A stretch of DNA of 64,000 nt from Marinicella sediminis (GTDB lineage Bacteria; Pseudomonadota; Gammaproteobacteria; Xanthomonadales; Marinicellaceae): positions 278,318-342,317 of the forward strand of contig NZ_MVBD01000004.1 of the NCBI RefSeq assembly GCF_002000055.1, in the 5' to 3' direction. The notes beneath the pieces were generated by a model. The model ran no database searches and was not told where the DNA came from. It worked only from the letters and a program-made list of their open reading frames with translations. The first letter of the stretch is position 1; each line of letters starts with the position of its first letter. This document shows, one piece after another, positions 26,686 through 35,526 of this stretch. Made by a program: the position numbers and the translations under genes.

Positions 26686-28356
26686 ATGGCTGAATACATC
26701 TACACCATGATGGGCGTGAGCAAAACCGTGCCGCCCAACCGTGAAATCATCAAAGACATTTCTCTTTCGTTCTTTCCAGGCGCTAAAATCGGTGTGCTGG
26801 GCCTGAACGGGGCCGGTAAATCCACCGTACTGCGAATCATGGCAGGTATAGACAAAGAATTCAGTGGTGAAGCCAGACCCCAACCAGGCATCAAAATTGG
26901 CTACCTGCCTCAGGAACCACAATTGGATGATGACCAGTCAGTGCGTGAAAACGTCGAAGCTGGCATGGGTGATGTCAAACAATTATTGGCAGATTTTGAT
27001 GAGATCAACATGAAATTTGCCGAACCCATGAGCGACGATGAGATGAATGAACTGTTGGCCAGGCAGGCTGAACTTCAGGAACAAATCGATACCGCCAACG
27101 GCTGGGACATGGACCGCACGATGAACATGGCTGCTGAAGCACTGCGCCTGCCTCCCTGGGATGCCGAAGTGAAAAACCTCTCTGGTGGTGAAAAACGTCG
27201 CGTGGCTTTGTGCAAGCTGTTGTTATCTTCGCCAGACATGTTACTGCTCGATGAACCAACCAACCACCTGGATGCCGAAACCGTGGCCTGGCTGGAACGC
27301 TACCTGCATGACTTCACCGGCACCATTGTGGCGGTCACGCATGATCGGTATTTCCTGGACAATGCCGCCGAATGGATTCTTGAACTTGACCGCGGTCATG
27401 GAATCCCCTGGAAAGGTAATTATTCGTCCTGGCTGGAACAGAAGGAAAAACGCCTGGAACAGGAAGCCAAGCAAGAACAGGCTCACATGAAAACCATCAG
27501 GCATGAGCTGGAATGGGTCCGTTCGAATGCCAAAGGCCGCCGCACAAAATCCAAGGCCCGACTCAAACAATTTGAAGAGTTACAATCCAAAGAGTTCCAG
27601 AAACGCAACGAAACATCACAGATCTATATCCCGCCGGGACCCAGACTGGGTGAAAGTGTGATCGAGTTTGATCATGTCTCCAAAGCATTTGGTGACAAAT
27701 ACCTGATCGATGATTTGTCTTTCAAAGTGCCACAAGGTGCCATCGTTGGGATCATCGGCCCCAATGGGGCAGGTAAATCCACCCTGTTCAACATGATCGC
27801 CGGAACCGAACAGCCGGATGAAGGCAGCATTGCCATCGGCCCGACTGTGGAATTGGCTTATGTGTCACAAAGCCGGGAGGACCTGGGTCATGACAAACCC
27901 CTCTGGGAAGAAGTCGCTGATGGCGAAGAAGTGATCAAAGTGGGGAACTATACCCTGCCCGCCAGGGCCTGGCTCAGCCGCTTCAATTTCCGCGGTGCCG
28001 ATCAACAAAAACAAGTCAAACACCTCTCAGGTGGTGAACGCAATCGGTTACAACTGGCCAAAGTGTTGAAACTGGGCGGTAATGTGTTGTTACTGGATGA
28101 ACCAACCAATGACCTGGATGTGGAAACGCTGCGGGCACTGGAAGAAGCGCTGCTGAATTATGCCGGATCGGTGATGGTAATTTCCCATGACCGTTGGTTC
28201 CTTGACCGCATCGCCACCCACATTCTGGCCTATGAGAACAATTCACATGTGGAATTTTTTGAAGGCAATTACACTGAATATGAGCAGGATTACAAAAACC
28301 GCCATGGCAAAACCCTGCAGCCAGAACGGATCAAATACCGACCGCTGAAAAAATAA
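26686..28356 (+). CDS. ettA: energy-dependent translational throttle protein EttA
   Basis: An ABC-F protein of 556 residues that gates the first steps of translation elongation according to energy state. It has two ATPase domains with Walker A motifs GLNGAGKST and GPNGAGKST, signature motifs LSGGEKRR and LSGGERNR, and Walker B LLLDEPTNHLD and LLLDEPTNDLD. The arm between domains carries the RSNAKGRRTKSKARL block characteristic of EttA. No membrane domain is present. A GC-rich hairpin follows. Confidence 0.96.
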   Translation: MAEYIYTMMGVSKTVPPNREIIKDISLSFFPGAKIGVLGLNGAGKSTVLRIMAGIDKEFSGEARPQPGIKIGYLPQEPQLDDDQSVRENVEAGMGDVKQLLADFDEINMKFAEPMSDDEMNELLARQAELQEQIDTANGWDMDRTMNMAAEALRLPPWDAEVKNLSGGEKRRVALCKLLLSSPDMLLLDEPTNHLDAETVAWLERYLHDFTGTIVAVTHDRYFLDNAAEWILELDRGHGIPWKGNYSSWLEQKEKRLEQEAKQEQAHMKTIRHELEWVRSNAKGRRTKSKARLKQFEELQSKEFQKRNETSQIYIPPGPRLGESVIEFDHVSKAFGDKYLIDDLSFKVPQGAIVGIIGPNGAGKSTLFNMIAGTEQPDEGSIAIGPTVELAYVSQSREDLGHDKPLWEEVADGEEVIKVGNYTLPARAWLSRFNFRGADQQKQVKHLSGGERNRLQLAKVLKLGGNVLLLDEPTNDLDVETLRALEEALLNYAGSVMVISHDRWFLDRIATHILAYENNSHVEFFEGNYTEYEQDYKNRHGKTLQPERIKYRPLKK

Positions 28357-28377
28357 CAGCACGATAAAACCGTGTTA

Positions 28378-28402
28378 TCAGGGGCTGCCAGGCAGCCCCT
28401 GA
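28378..28402 (+). terminator. GC-rich hairpin after ettA
   Basis: TCAGGGGCTGCC and GGCAGCCCCTGA flank one A: a perfect 12-pair palindrome 22 bases after the EttA stop. No T-run follows, so it is an mRNA-end hairpin or weak terminator. Confidence 0.6.
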
Positions 28403-28506
28403 AGACAGCGTTCATCGGCATATAAACCAAACCACTGCAGACAAGTCTTTTGCCAATTGCAGTACCATTGAATACGCCTGCAATCCACTATCACTGTTGA
28501 TTTCAC

Positions 28507-28535
28507 TTAACCCTCACCACTTTATTGGTTAGAAT
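28507..28535 (+). promoter_or_regulatory. sigma70-like promoter of the metalloprotease gene
   Basis: TTAACC at 28507-28512 and TAGAAT at 28530-28535 are 17 bases apart, about 28 bases upstream of the ATG at 28564. Confidence 0.45.
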
Positions 28536-28563
28536 AATTGGACTTCATACTGACCAATGAACC

Positions 28564-31500
28564 ATGCAAGCAACCAACCTGACATTCATTTTATCCCTGT
28601 TTTTACTGACTGTACTCAGCCCTATGGCGTCAGCCAAAGTGGTGTACCCTGAGGCCTACGCCGGGCTTAACCCACAGGCATATCACCCCATCACTCTGGT
28701 GGCCAATAAGACAGGTGGGCTCAGCTATCAGTGGCAAAATACCCTCATTGAAGTACCTGAAGCACAACTCAATAAATCGGCCACCTCAGCGAATCAAAGC
28801 TTCATCCAAAACATCAAAGGTGGTGTGATCAAAGCCACCGCAGGCACCAACAGCTTGTTTGGTGACATGCATGTGGACAACACACATTACATCCTGACCA
28901 CCAATCAATCTGGCATTTGGGCCGTGGAACTGCCTGATCATGGTGTCCAATACAATGACTGTGGTCTGGATCATCAGGCTGAGCACACCAACCTGACAGC
29001 CGCTGCTGAGTCAACCAACAGCAAAGCCGCCGGCACCATCATTGATGTACTGATGCTTTATGATCAGGCCATTGCTGATCGTTATCCAGGCGCATTGCTG
29101 CAAGCCCGGGTTGACCAGTATTTCTTCATCTCAAATCAAGCCTATGCCAATTCAGGGCTTGACCTGGCGGTTCGGCAGGTTGGTCTTGAACAAGTGGGTT
29201 ATGACCTGGATGATGCCAACATCAACCTCTTAAACCTGTTGCAAAGCGCATTGTCACTGGGAGTGGGATCTCATGGGTTACAAAATGTGCCGCAACTGTA
29301 TGCCGACAGTGGCGCCGACCTGGTGATCTTTTTGCGGACCCACAACATCGAAACCCGCGGCAATTGTGGCATTGCTTTTTTTCCCGTTTCAACAGCCCAA
29401 AGTAATTTTGACCCCAGCTATGGAGTCAACATCATGGCCGATGGCATGAGCAGTTGGTCGGTTTGCACCGATCAGTTGATGGTTCATGAAATTGGTCATA
29501 ATCTTGGCGCCGGGCACCACAATGAGAGCCAACAAAACAGGTACATTCCAGATGCGGCAGGGTTTGCCAAATTGGGTCAATTCGGTACCGTGATGGGTTC
29601 ATTTGGTACCGGCCAACCTGATCGTTTTTTGGAACTGGACTACTTTTCTAATCCCGCAGTACAATGTGGTGGCGGCCCCTGTGGTATCGAAGGTCAGTTC
29701 AACAACGTCAACGTCATCAATCAACTGAAGGGACCTGTGTCTGCTTATCAGGCTGCTGTTTCACCGGCACCACTGCCACCAGATTTCACCACTGCGCTGA
29801 TTGACCAGGATGGAGATGGTGTGCTGGACAGGGATGATGAATTCCCTTTTGATGCCAATGAATCCATCGACAGCGATGGAGACGGTGTGGGTGACATCAG
29901 TGATGTCTTCCCGGCCCTGGCAAGCGAACAGATTGACACCGACAGTGATGGCATCGGCAACAACAGTGATTTTGACGACGATGGCGATGGCATTCTGGAT
30001 GTCGATGACGCCTTCCCGCTGAATCCCAATGAAGTCAGCGACAGTGACCAGGACGGCTATGGAGACATCAGTGATGCCTTTGTGTTTGAAGCATCAGAAC
30101 ACCTTGATTCTGATAACGACAACATCGGTAACAACGATGACATTGATGATGACAATGATGGTGTGGCTGACCTGGACCTGGTCGGTCAGGACATCCTGGT
30201 GATCAGTGTGGGAAATAACCGCATCCTCAGATTCGACGCCCAAACAGGGCTCTCAAAGGGTCTTGAAGTGTTACCTGAAGATGGCTTGTTCACCTTTCAG
30301 TCAGACCTGACTTATGATGATTTCACCAACCAGTTATTTTTCACCAGTGCCAGTTCGGTGCAACTGATGGACTTGCAAGACCCTTATGGTTCGCCCAGCG
30401 TTTTGATCCCACCCTACGCCAACACAGGCGCTCAACTGGGCACCGGATTTCCGACTGCTTTGCATGTCAGCAACGACCGCAACCTGATCACCGCCAAGTT
30501 GCGGGGCACCTCACTGGATGCATACTCGTACAGTAACATCGACAAGCCAAGCCAATTCTTTTATGCTGGTTTGAATGGCGTGAACAGCGAAAACATCATC
30601 GCCATCAAACAACACCAAGAGCACATCTATTTACTGGGTCTTGAAACTGAAATTTACCGGGGTCAGGTCAACGGTGGAACATTCGCTTCACTGGGCGTTG
30701 CCGATAAAACCTGGCTGGTCGACCCCTATGACTTCGTTATAACTGATGATGATCGTTTATTACACACCGATCAGGGCCGTAACAAAGTGGTCATCACCGA
30801 CCTCAGTGATGTCAGTTTTGGCGGCATTTTTGCTGACCTCGTTCCCCTCGGCTATTCCAACCCAACAGGCATTGATCTGACCAACGATGGTCGGGTGCTG
30901 GTCACCGCCACTGATCAAAATGCGATTTTGTCTTTTGATCTGGACACCGGTGAATTCCTCGGCACACTGGTTGCAGGCTTTGGTCTGAACCAACCCCATA
31001 AATTACTGGTAGTTCCGCAACTGAAGGACCGGTTTCATAAAGACGCTGATAAAGTCCTCAGACCCAACGCCGGCAACTGGTACAACCCCGCCACTGCAGG
31101 GCGTGGCTTCAACATTGGCATTTTCAATAACCGCTTACAAGTTCTGTGGTTCACTTTTGACGAAGACGGTTTACCTGTATGGTACACTTCTGCAGGCCTG
31201 CTTGACGGCCACAACTACAGTGCCGAATTGCTCAGGTCTGAACTGATCAATGGCACACCAGAATTTGAAATCGTTGGCCAGCTTGAGATTGAATTTATCA
31301 ATGAACGACAAGCCACTGTGGATTGGCAAATCGGGGCATTCAGTGATTCAGAACCCCTCGAGTGGTTTCAGTTCAGTCTGGAACCCGAACTGGAATACCT
31401 GACCGGCATGTGGAGCCGCCCTGACACCCCTGGCTGGGGATTGGCAGTGACCACCAATGGTGACAAAACCGTCAGCATTCCATTTGTGTTTGATGACAAT

Positions 31501-31770
31501 GGTCAGCCCCGCTGGGCGATCAGTGATGTGGCCACTGGTAAACAACCTTTTGTGTTCAACATGGGCACATCCTTCAGTGACAGTTTATGTCCTTCCTGTA
31601 CCGGCAACACGCCACCTGAAATCACCTTGTCCGGAACCATGGGGCTGGATTTATCAGACCAGGCATACTGGGACAGCGACATCACCTGGCCTGATCCCAT
31701 TCCGGGCAGCTGGTTGTTGGATCAGACCGAACTGGTGAGAATCTCCAGCGCAGCCACCCGGCCCAGATAA
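28564..31770 (+). CDS. large secreted reprolysin-like metalloprotease with TSP3 repeats
   Basis: A 1068-residue exported protein; the signal peptide ends PMASA. The zinc motif HEIGHNLGAGH starts at His308, the pattern of M12/reprolysin-like peptidases. Residues about 415-540 are calcium-binding thrombospondin type 3-like Asp repeats (DGDGV, DSDGDG, DDDGDG and similar). Next comes a propeller-like region with two related strands-and-loops (ISVGNNRILRFD and LSFDLDTGEFLG). The C-terminal 220 residues hold two copies of a Trp-rich module (GNWYNPATAGRGF and GMWSRPDTPGWGL) seen in secreted proteins of related bacteria. Likely an extracellular protease; the substrate is unknown. Confidence 0.88.
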   Translation: MQATNLTFILSLFLLTVLSPMASAKVVYPEAYAGLNPQAYHPITLVANKTGGLSYQWQNTLIEVPEAQLNKSATSANQSFIQNIKGGVIKATAGTNSLFGDMHVDNTHYILTTNQSGIWAVELPDHGVQYNDCGLDHQAEHTNLTAAAESTNSKAAGTIIDVLMLYDQAIADRYPGALLQARVDQYFFISNQAYANSGLDLAVRQVGLEQVGYDLDDANINLLNLLQSALSLGVGSHGLQNVPQLYADSGADLVIFLRTHNIETRGNCGIAFFPVSTAQSNFDPSYGVNIMADGMSSWSVCTDQLMVHEIGHNLGAGHHNESQQNRYIPDAAGFAKLGQFGTVMGSFGTGQPDRFLELDYFSNPAVQCGGGPCGIEGQFNNVNVINQLKGPVSAYQAAVSPAPLPPDFTTALIDQDGDGVLDRDDEFPFDANESIDSDGDGVGDISDVFPALASEQIDTDSDGIGNNSDFDDDGDGILDVDDAFPLNPNEVSDSDQDGYGDISDAFVFEASEHLDSDNDNIGNNDDIDDDNDGVADLDLVGQDILVISVGNNRILRFDAQTGLSKGLEVLPEDGLFTFQSDLTYDDFTNQLFFTSASSVQLMDLQDPYGSPSVLIPPYANTGAQLGTGFPTALHVSNDRNLITAKLRGTSLDAYSYSNIDKPSQFFYAGLNGVNSENIIAIKQHQEHIYLLGLETEIYRGQVNGGTFASLGVADKTWLVDPYDFVITDDDRLLHTDQGRNKVVITDLSDVSFGGIFADLVPLGYSNPTGIDLTNDGRVLVTATDQNAILSFDLDTGEFLGTLVAGFGLNQPHKLLVVPQLKDRFHKDADKVLRPNAGNWYNPATAGRGFNIGIFNNRLQVLWFTFDEDGLPVWYTSAGLLDGHNYSAELLRSELINGTPEFEIVGQLEIEFINERQATVDWQIGAFSDSEPLEWFQFSLEPELEYLTGMWSRPDTPGWGLAVTTNGDKTVSIPFVFDDNGQPRWAISDVATGKQPFVFNMGTSFSDSLCPSCTGNTPPEITLSGTMGLDLSDQAYWDSDITWPDPIPGSWLLDQTELVRISSAATRPR

Positions 31771-31780
31771 ATCTACAAAA

Positions 31781-31811
31781 AAACCCACCTGAAGATGATT
31801 CAGGTGGGTTT
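31781..31811. terminator. bidirectional rho-independent terminator
   Basis: AAACCCACCTGAA and TTCAGGTGGGTTT form a perfect 13-pair stem with a GATGA loop, with an A-run before and T-rich sequence after. It lies between the convergent metalloprotease and oligopeptidase genes. Confidence 0.9.
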
Positions 31812-31833
31812 GTGGTTTACAGTGAAACCGCAG

Positions 31834-34020
31834 TTATTCCTTGATGCCTGCCAATTTCAGCAGAAAGGTATAATCCTGGGCCGTTTCTTTGAAATATGAG
31901 AATCGACCTGAAGCACCACCATGACCGGTGTCCATGTTGGTGCGGAGCAAGACCAGCTTGTCATTGGTTTTCATTTCTCTGAGCTTGGCCGCCCATTTGG
32001 CCGGCTCCCAATATTGTACCTGGGAATCATGTAAACCAGTGGTGATCAGGATGTTCGGATAATCCTGTGCTTTGACCTGATCATATGGCGAGTAAGACAA
32101 CATATAATCATAAGAATCTTTGTTCTTTGGGTTGCCCCATTCATCAAATTCACCGGTGGTCAAAGGAATGTCTTCATCCAGCATGGTGGTAACCACATCG
32201 ACAAAGGGAACGGCAGCAATCATACCGTCATACAACATACCATCCAGATTGGCCACCACACCCATCAATAAGCCACCGGCACTGCCACCCCAGGCATAAA
32301 CCCGTTTGGCATCTCCAATGTTTTGTGCCAGCAGTGCTTTGGTGGCATCAATGTAGTCAGTGAAGGTATTCATTTTATTGAACATCTTACCGTCTTCATA
32401 CCATTGGCGGCCTTTGGCCTGAGAACCCCTGATGTGGGGAATGGCATAGATGAAACCACGATCCAGCAATGACAAGCGGCTGAGTGAAAACCGTGGGTCT
32501 ATGGAAGACCCGTATGAGCCATAGGCATAAACCAGCAACGGCCTTTTATCCAGTTCACCCATGCCTTTTTTATACACCATGGAAACCGGGACCATGGCGC
32601 CATCACGGGCTTCTATTTCCAGTCGTTTGGACTGATAGTCTTCGGGATCGTATGCGCCATTGATTTTATCCTGCTTCAACAACGTTTTCTCATCACTGTC
32701 GAGGTCAATTTCCAGCACACTGCCCAGCTGTGTCAGTGAGTCATAGTTGTACCGCATGGTGTTGTGATCCTGCTGCGGGTTGTATGCCACACTCATGGTA
32801 TAGGCCGGCTCCTCAGACTGAATCAGTTTGCTCTCGCCGGTTTCCCAATTCATCGCTTTGAGGTGTCTGATACCGTTTTTACGTTGTTCAACCACCAGCC
32901 AGTCCTTGAATGTTTCCAGGTCATAAATCAGGGTCTCATCATCATGAGGCACCACTTCCTGCCATTGGTCTTTGTTACCAGACTCGCCAATGGGCGCTTT
33001 CATGACCCGCGAATTCAATGCCTGCCAGTTGGTTTTAATGACCCACTGGCCATTAAAGTCTTCAACCGTGTACTCATGTTTTGGCTCTCTGGGTAAAACA
33101 GATTGAAATTCACCTTGCGGATCATCTGCAGCAAGATAAAAAATTTCAGTGAGGGTGGTCGCTCCGGCATAGATCATGATGTAATCTTTGGAACGAGAGG
33201 TATACGCAGCGATATAGAAGGTGTTATCTGGTTCTTCATACACCAGCACATCGTCGTCAGTCGCTGTGCCCAGTTCATGGCGGAACACCTGGTATGGTAA
33301 CAAAGTGGTTGGGTGTTTTCGGGTATAGAACACAGTCTTGTTGTCTTTCGCCCAGGCGATCGATCCGGTGGTGTTTTTGATCACATCATCAAGCATTTCT
33401 CCGGTTTCCAGATCTTTAAACCGCAAGTCATATTGCCGGCGACTGACGGTGTCTTCGGAAAACGCATAGATTTTATGATCGTGACTGACACTTTGGCTGT
33501 TAGAAGCATAGTAAGCATGGCCTTCAGCCAATTTATTCACATCAATGAGGATTTCCTCATCAGCATCCATGCTGCCTTTTTTACGGGCATAGATGGGGTA
33601 TTCCTGACCTTCGGTGTATTTACGGTAATACCAAAAATCATCGATTTGATAAGGAACCGACTCATCATTCTGCACAATGCGGTTAACAATTTCGTTGTAT
33701 ATCCGGTCAGTGAACGCTTCTGAGTCAGCCATCTGCCCTTCGGCATACGCATTTTCGGCATTCAGGTAGGCCAGTACATCCGGATCTTCCCGGGTGTCAT
33801 CTCTGAGCCAGTGGTAATTATCTGTGCGTTGGTCTCCATGGATTTCAAACACATGGGGTCTTTTTTCGGCCATTGGTGGTTGCGGTGAATTCATGACAGT
33901 TTCTGTTTCCTGGTTGGTGGTGGGTGCAGCTTGTTCTGCAGCCGTGTCGGTCTCTTCGGCGGGTTGCTGCTGACAGGACAGCAGGCTGAAAACGGCCAGA
34001 CAAAGCAGTGGTTTTTTCAT
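31834..34020 (-). CDS. oligopeptidase B-like S9 peptidase, predicted lipoprotein
   Basis: A 728-residue S9A peptidase. An N-terminal lipobox (SLLSC) predicts membrane anchoring facing the periplasm, followed by a Glu/Thr/Ala-rich linker. The propeller domain leads to the hydrolase domain with nucleophile motif GGSAGG, the acid residue region TGLHDSQV and His in DTGHGG. Oligopeptidase B cleaves short peptides after Arg and Lys and is often cytoplasmic, so the lipoprotein signal is notable but not unique. ATG at 34020 (MKKPLL) has AGAGAA upstream; the longer frame to 34053 adds a segment unlike a signal peptide. Confidence 0.92.
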   Translation of the reverse strand: MKKPLLCLAVFSLLSCQQQPAEETDTAAEQAAPTTNQETETVMNSPQPPMAEKRPHVFEIHGDQRTDNYHWLRDDTREDPDVLAYLNAENAYAEGQMADSEAFTDRIYNEIVNRIVQNDESVPYQIDDFWYYRKYTEGQEYPIYARKKGSMDADEEILIDVNKLAEGHAYYASNSQSVSHDHKIYAFSEDTVSRRQYDLRFKDLETGEMLDDVIKNTTGSIAWAKDNKTVFYTRKHPTTLLPYQVFRHELGTATDDDVLVYEEPDNTFYIAAYTSRSKDYIMIYAGATTLTEIFYLAADDPQGEFQSVLPREPKHEYTVEDFNGQWVIKTNWQALNSRVMKAPIGESGNKDQWQEVVPHDDETLIYDLETFKDWLVVEQRKNGIRHLKAMNWETGESKLIQSEEPAYTMSVAYNPQQDHNTMRYNYDSLTQLGSVLEIDLDSDEKTLLKQDKINGAYDPEDYQSKRLEIEARDGAMVPVSMVYKKGMGELDKRPLLVYAYGSYGSSIDPRFSLSRLSLLDRGFIYAIPHIRGSQAKGRQWYEDGKMFNKMNTFTDYIDATKALLAQNIGDAKRVYAWGGSAGGLLMGVVANLDGMLYDGMIAAVPFVDVVTTMLDEDIPLTTGEFDEWGNPKNKDSYDYMLSYSPYDQVKAQDYPNILITTGLHDSQVQYWEPAKWAAKLREMKTNDKLVLLRTNMDTGHGGASGRFSYFKETAQDYTFLLKLAGIKE

Positions 34021-34146
34021 GTTATTCTCTGGGTAAATCGCCATAGCATACAATGATTAAACCCCGAATACAGGTGCCGGAATGAAAAACATGACTAAAG
34101 TAATGACTTTTTGTAATGAAAAAACAAAACCAGGGTCTTTATTGCC

Positions 34147-34662
34147 ATGAGTGCGAAAGAACGAAAATTCGACGCCCTGCTGGGCATTTACTATGAGGAC
34201 CTTTATCGGTTTGCTTATTGGCTCGGTAAAGATGAGCAAATGGCCAGAGACCTGGTTCAGGAAGCTTACCTGAGGGCCTGGCGGGCAATTGATTCACTGA
34301 AAGATGAAAAAGCAGCGAAAAGCTGGATCTTTACCATCCTCAGAAGAGAATTCGCCCGTCAGTTTGAAAAAAAGATTCCGCCGATCAACTCCCTGGATGA
34401 CATGGTCGTTGATGTGGAGGATAAAAACCACACCCAACCGGATGAATTAATGGACATCAACATCACCCGTCAGGCGATGATGAACCTTGAGCCAAAATAT
34501 GCCGAGCCGTTGATCTTACAAGTCATCGGAGGATTCAGCTGTGATGAAATCGCTGAACAACTGGACATCAGTTCCAGCGCAGTGATGACCCAACTGTTTC
34601 GTGCCAGAAAACAACTGACCGCACATTTAAGCAGGGAGAGTAAAATAGGAAACAAAGCATGA
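34147..34662 (+). CDS. ECF-type sigma factor
   Basis: A 171-residue RNA polymerase sigma factor. Region 2 is seen in YEDLYRFAYWLGKDEQMARDL and region 4 in EIAEQLDISSSAVMTQLFRARK. Only regions 2 and 4 are present, as in ECF sigma factors. It overlaps the DUF3379 gene by 4 bases, the usual order for an ECF sigma and its membrane partner. The gene is divergent from the oligopeptidase B-like gene. Confidence 0.93.
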   Translation: MSAKERKFDALLGIYYEDLYRFAYWLGKDEQMARDLVQEAYLRAWRAIDSLKDEKAAKSWIFTILRREFARQFEKKIPPINSLDDMVVDVEDKNHTQPDELMDINITRQAMMNLEPKYAEPLILQVIGGFSCDEIAEQLDISSSAVMTQLFRARKQLTAHLSRESKIGNKA

Positions 34663-35360
34663 TGAATTATTTTGAATTTAAAAAAATACTGGATGCCGAC
34701 CCATATTCACAAAATCCGGATTTCCTGGCAGCCAAAAACAGCGACCTGAGATGCCGCAAAGCCTATCAGCAAGCCATGGAACAGGAAGCAGTGATCAATC
34801 AGGCACTGAAGATTCCGGTGCCAGAACACAACATAGAACAGATTCGCTTCCGCCAGTCAGAACACAGACAACGCCAATTCAGAACCCGGTTGCTGGCCAT
34901 GGCAGCCTCAGTCACCATGGTTTTTGGCGCCAGTCTGTTTTATCTGAGCAATGACCGCTCATCGGAGTTGGAACAATTTATCCAGGATGCCTTACTGATG
35001 GAGCCTGCGGTGTACATGTCCGATCAACAAATACCCCAAGCTGAATTGGCTCCGCTGTTTGCCAGCATCAACACAGCACTGGATGGCGATCTCGGCGAAG
35101 TCCATTTCATGAAGTTGTGCCCAACCCTCAATGGAAAAGGTGCCCGCATGGTGGTTATGAACGAACTGAACCAGCCCATCACCGTGCTGTACATGCCCAA
35201 CTCTCCTGTTGAAGAGGCCATCAACATGGAGATGGCAGGTTTCAAAGGTAAAATTGTCGCATTAGAACAAGGGTCTGCAGCCATCATTGCCAGACCTCAT
35301 GAAAACACTGCACAAATTGAAGCCAGTCTCACCAATAGCCTTAAACCATTGATCAACTGA
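34659..35360 (+). CDS. DUF3379 family membrane protein, probable anti-sigma factor
   Basis: A 233-residue protein with one membrane segment at about residues 75-95 (LLAMAASVTMVFGASLFYL). The N-terminal cytoplasmic part would face the sigma factor. The periplasmic part is mixed. It resembles DUF3379 proteins, which are encoded beside ECF sigma factors. ATGA overlap with the sigma gene supports a functional pair. Direct anti-sigma activity is inferred. Confidence 0.8.
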   Translation: MMNYFEFKKILDADPYSQNPDFLAAKNSDLRCRKAYQQAMEQEAVINQALKIPVPEHNIEQIRFRQSEHRQRQFRTRLLAMAASVTMVFGASLFYLSNDRSSELEQFIQDALLMEPAVYMSDQQIPQAELAPLFASINTALDGDLGEVHFMKLCPTLNGKGARMVVMNELNQPITVLYMPNSPVEEAINMEMAGFKGKIVALEQGSAAIIARPHENTAQIEASLTNSLKPLIN

Positions 35361-35365
35361 ACCAC

Positions 35366-35392
35366 CACAGACCGTTTCCATCGCGGTCTGTG
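35366..35392 (+). terminator. hairpin after the sigma/DUF3379 operon
   Basis: CACAGACCG and CGGTCTGTG form a perfect 9-pair stem with a 9-base loop, 5 bases beyond the stop. No T-run follows. It may protect the mRNA end or act as a weak terminator. Confidence 0.5.
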
Positions 35393-35462
35393 AATCCCCG
35401 CCTCAGCCATCCCGCGGTTCAACCACGCTTTGTGCCTTTTTGTTAAATCAGTCAAATAAGCC

Positions 35463-35491
35463 ATGACTTTGAATTCCCCCGTTGTTAAAAT
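35463..35491 (+). promoter_or_regulatory. sigma70-like promoter of the OmpA-family gene
   Basis: ATGACT at 35463-35468 and TAAAAT at 35486-35491 are separated by 17 bases, 35 bases before the ATG at 35527. The OmpA-family gene may thus be transcribed apart from the sigma operon. Confidence 0.5.
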
Positions 35492-35526
35492 CGCTGTCAG
35501 TACATTTTTTTCGACAGGGGATACCC

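Noticed and set aside
29801..30180. Asp-rich repeats in the metalloprotease as DNA tandem repeats
   Set aside because: The repeats are protein-level TSP3 motifs; the DNA copies differ too much to be a satellite.
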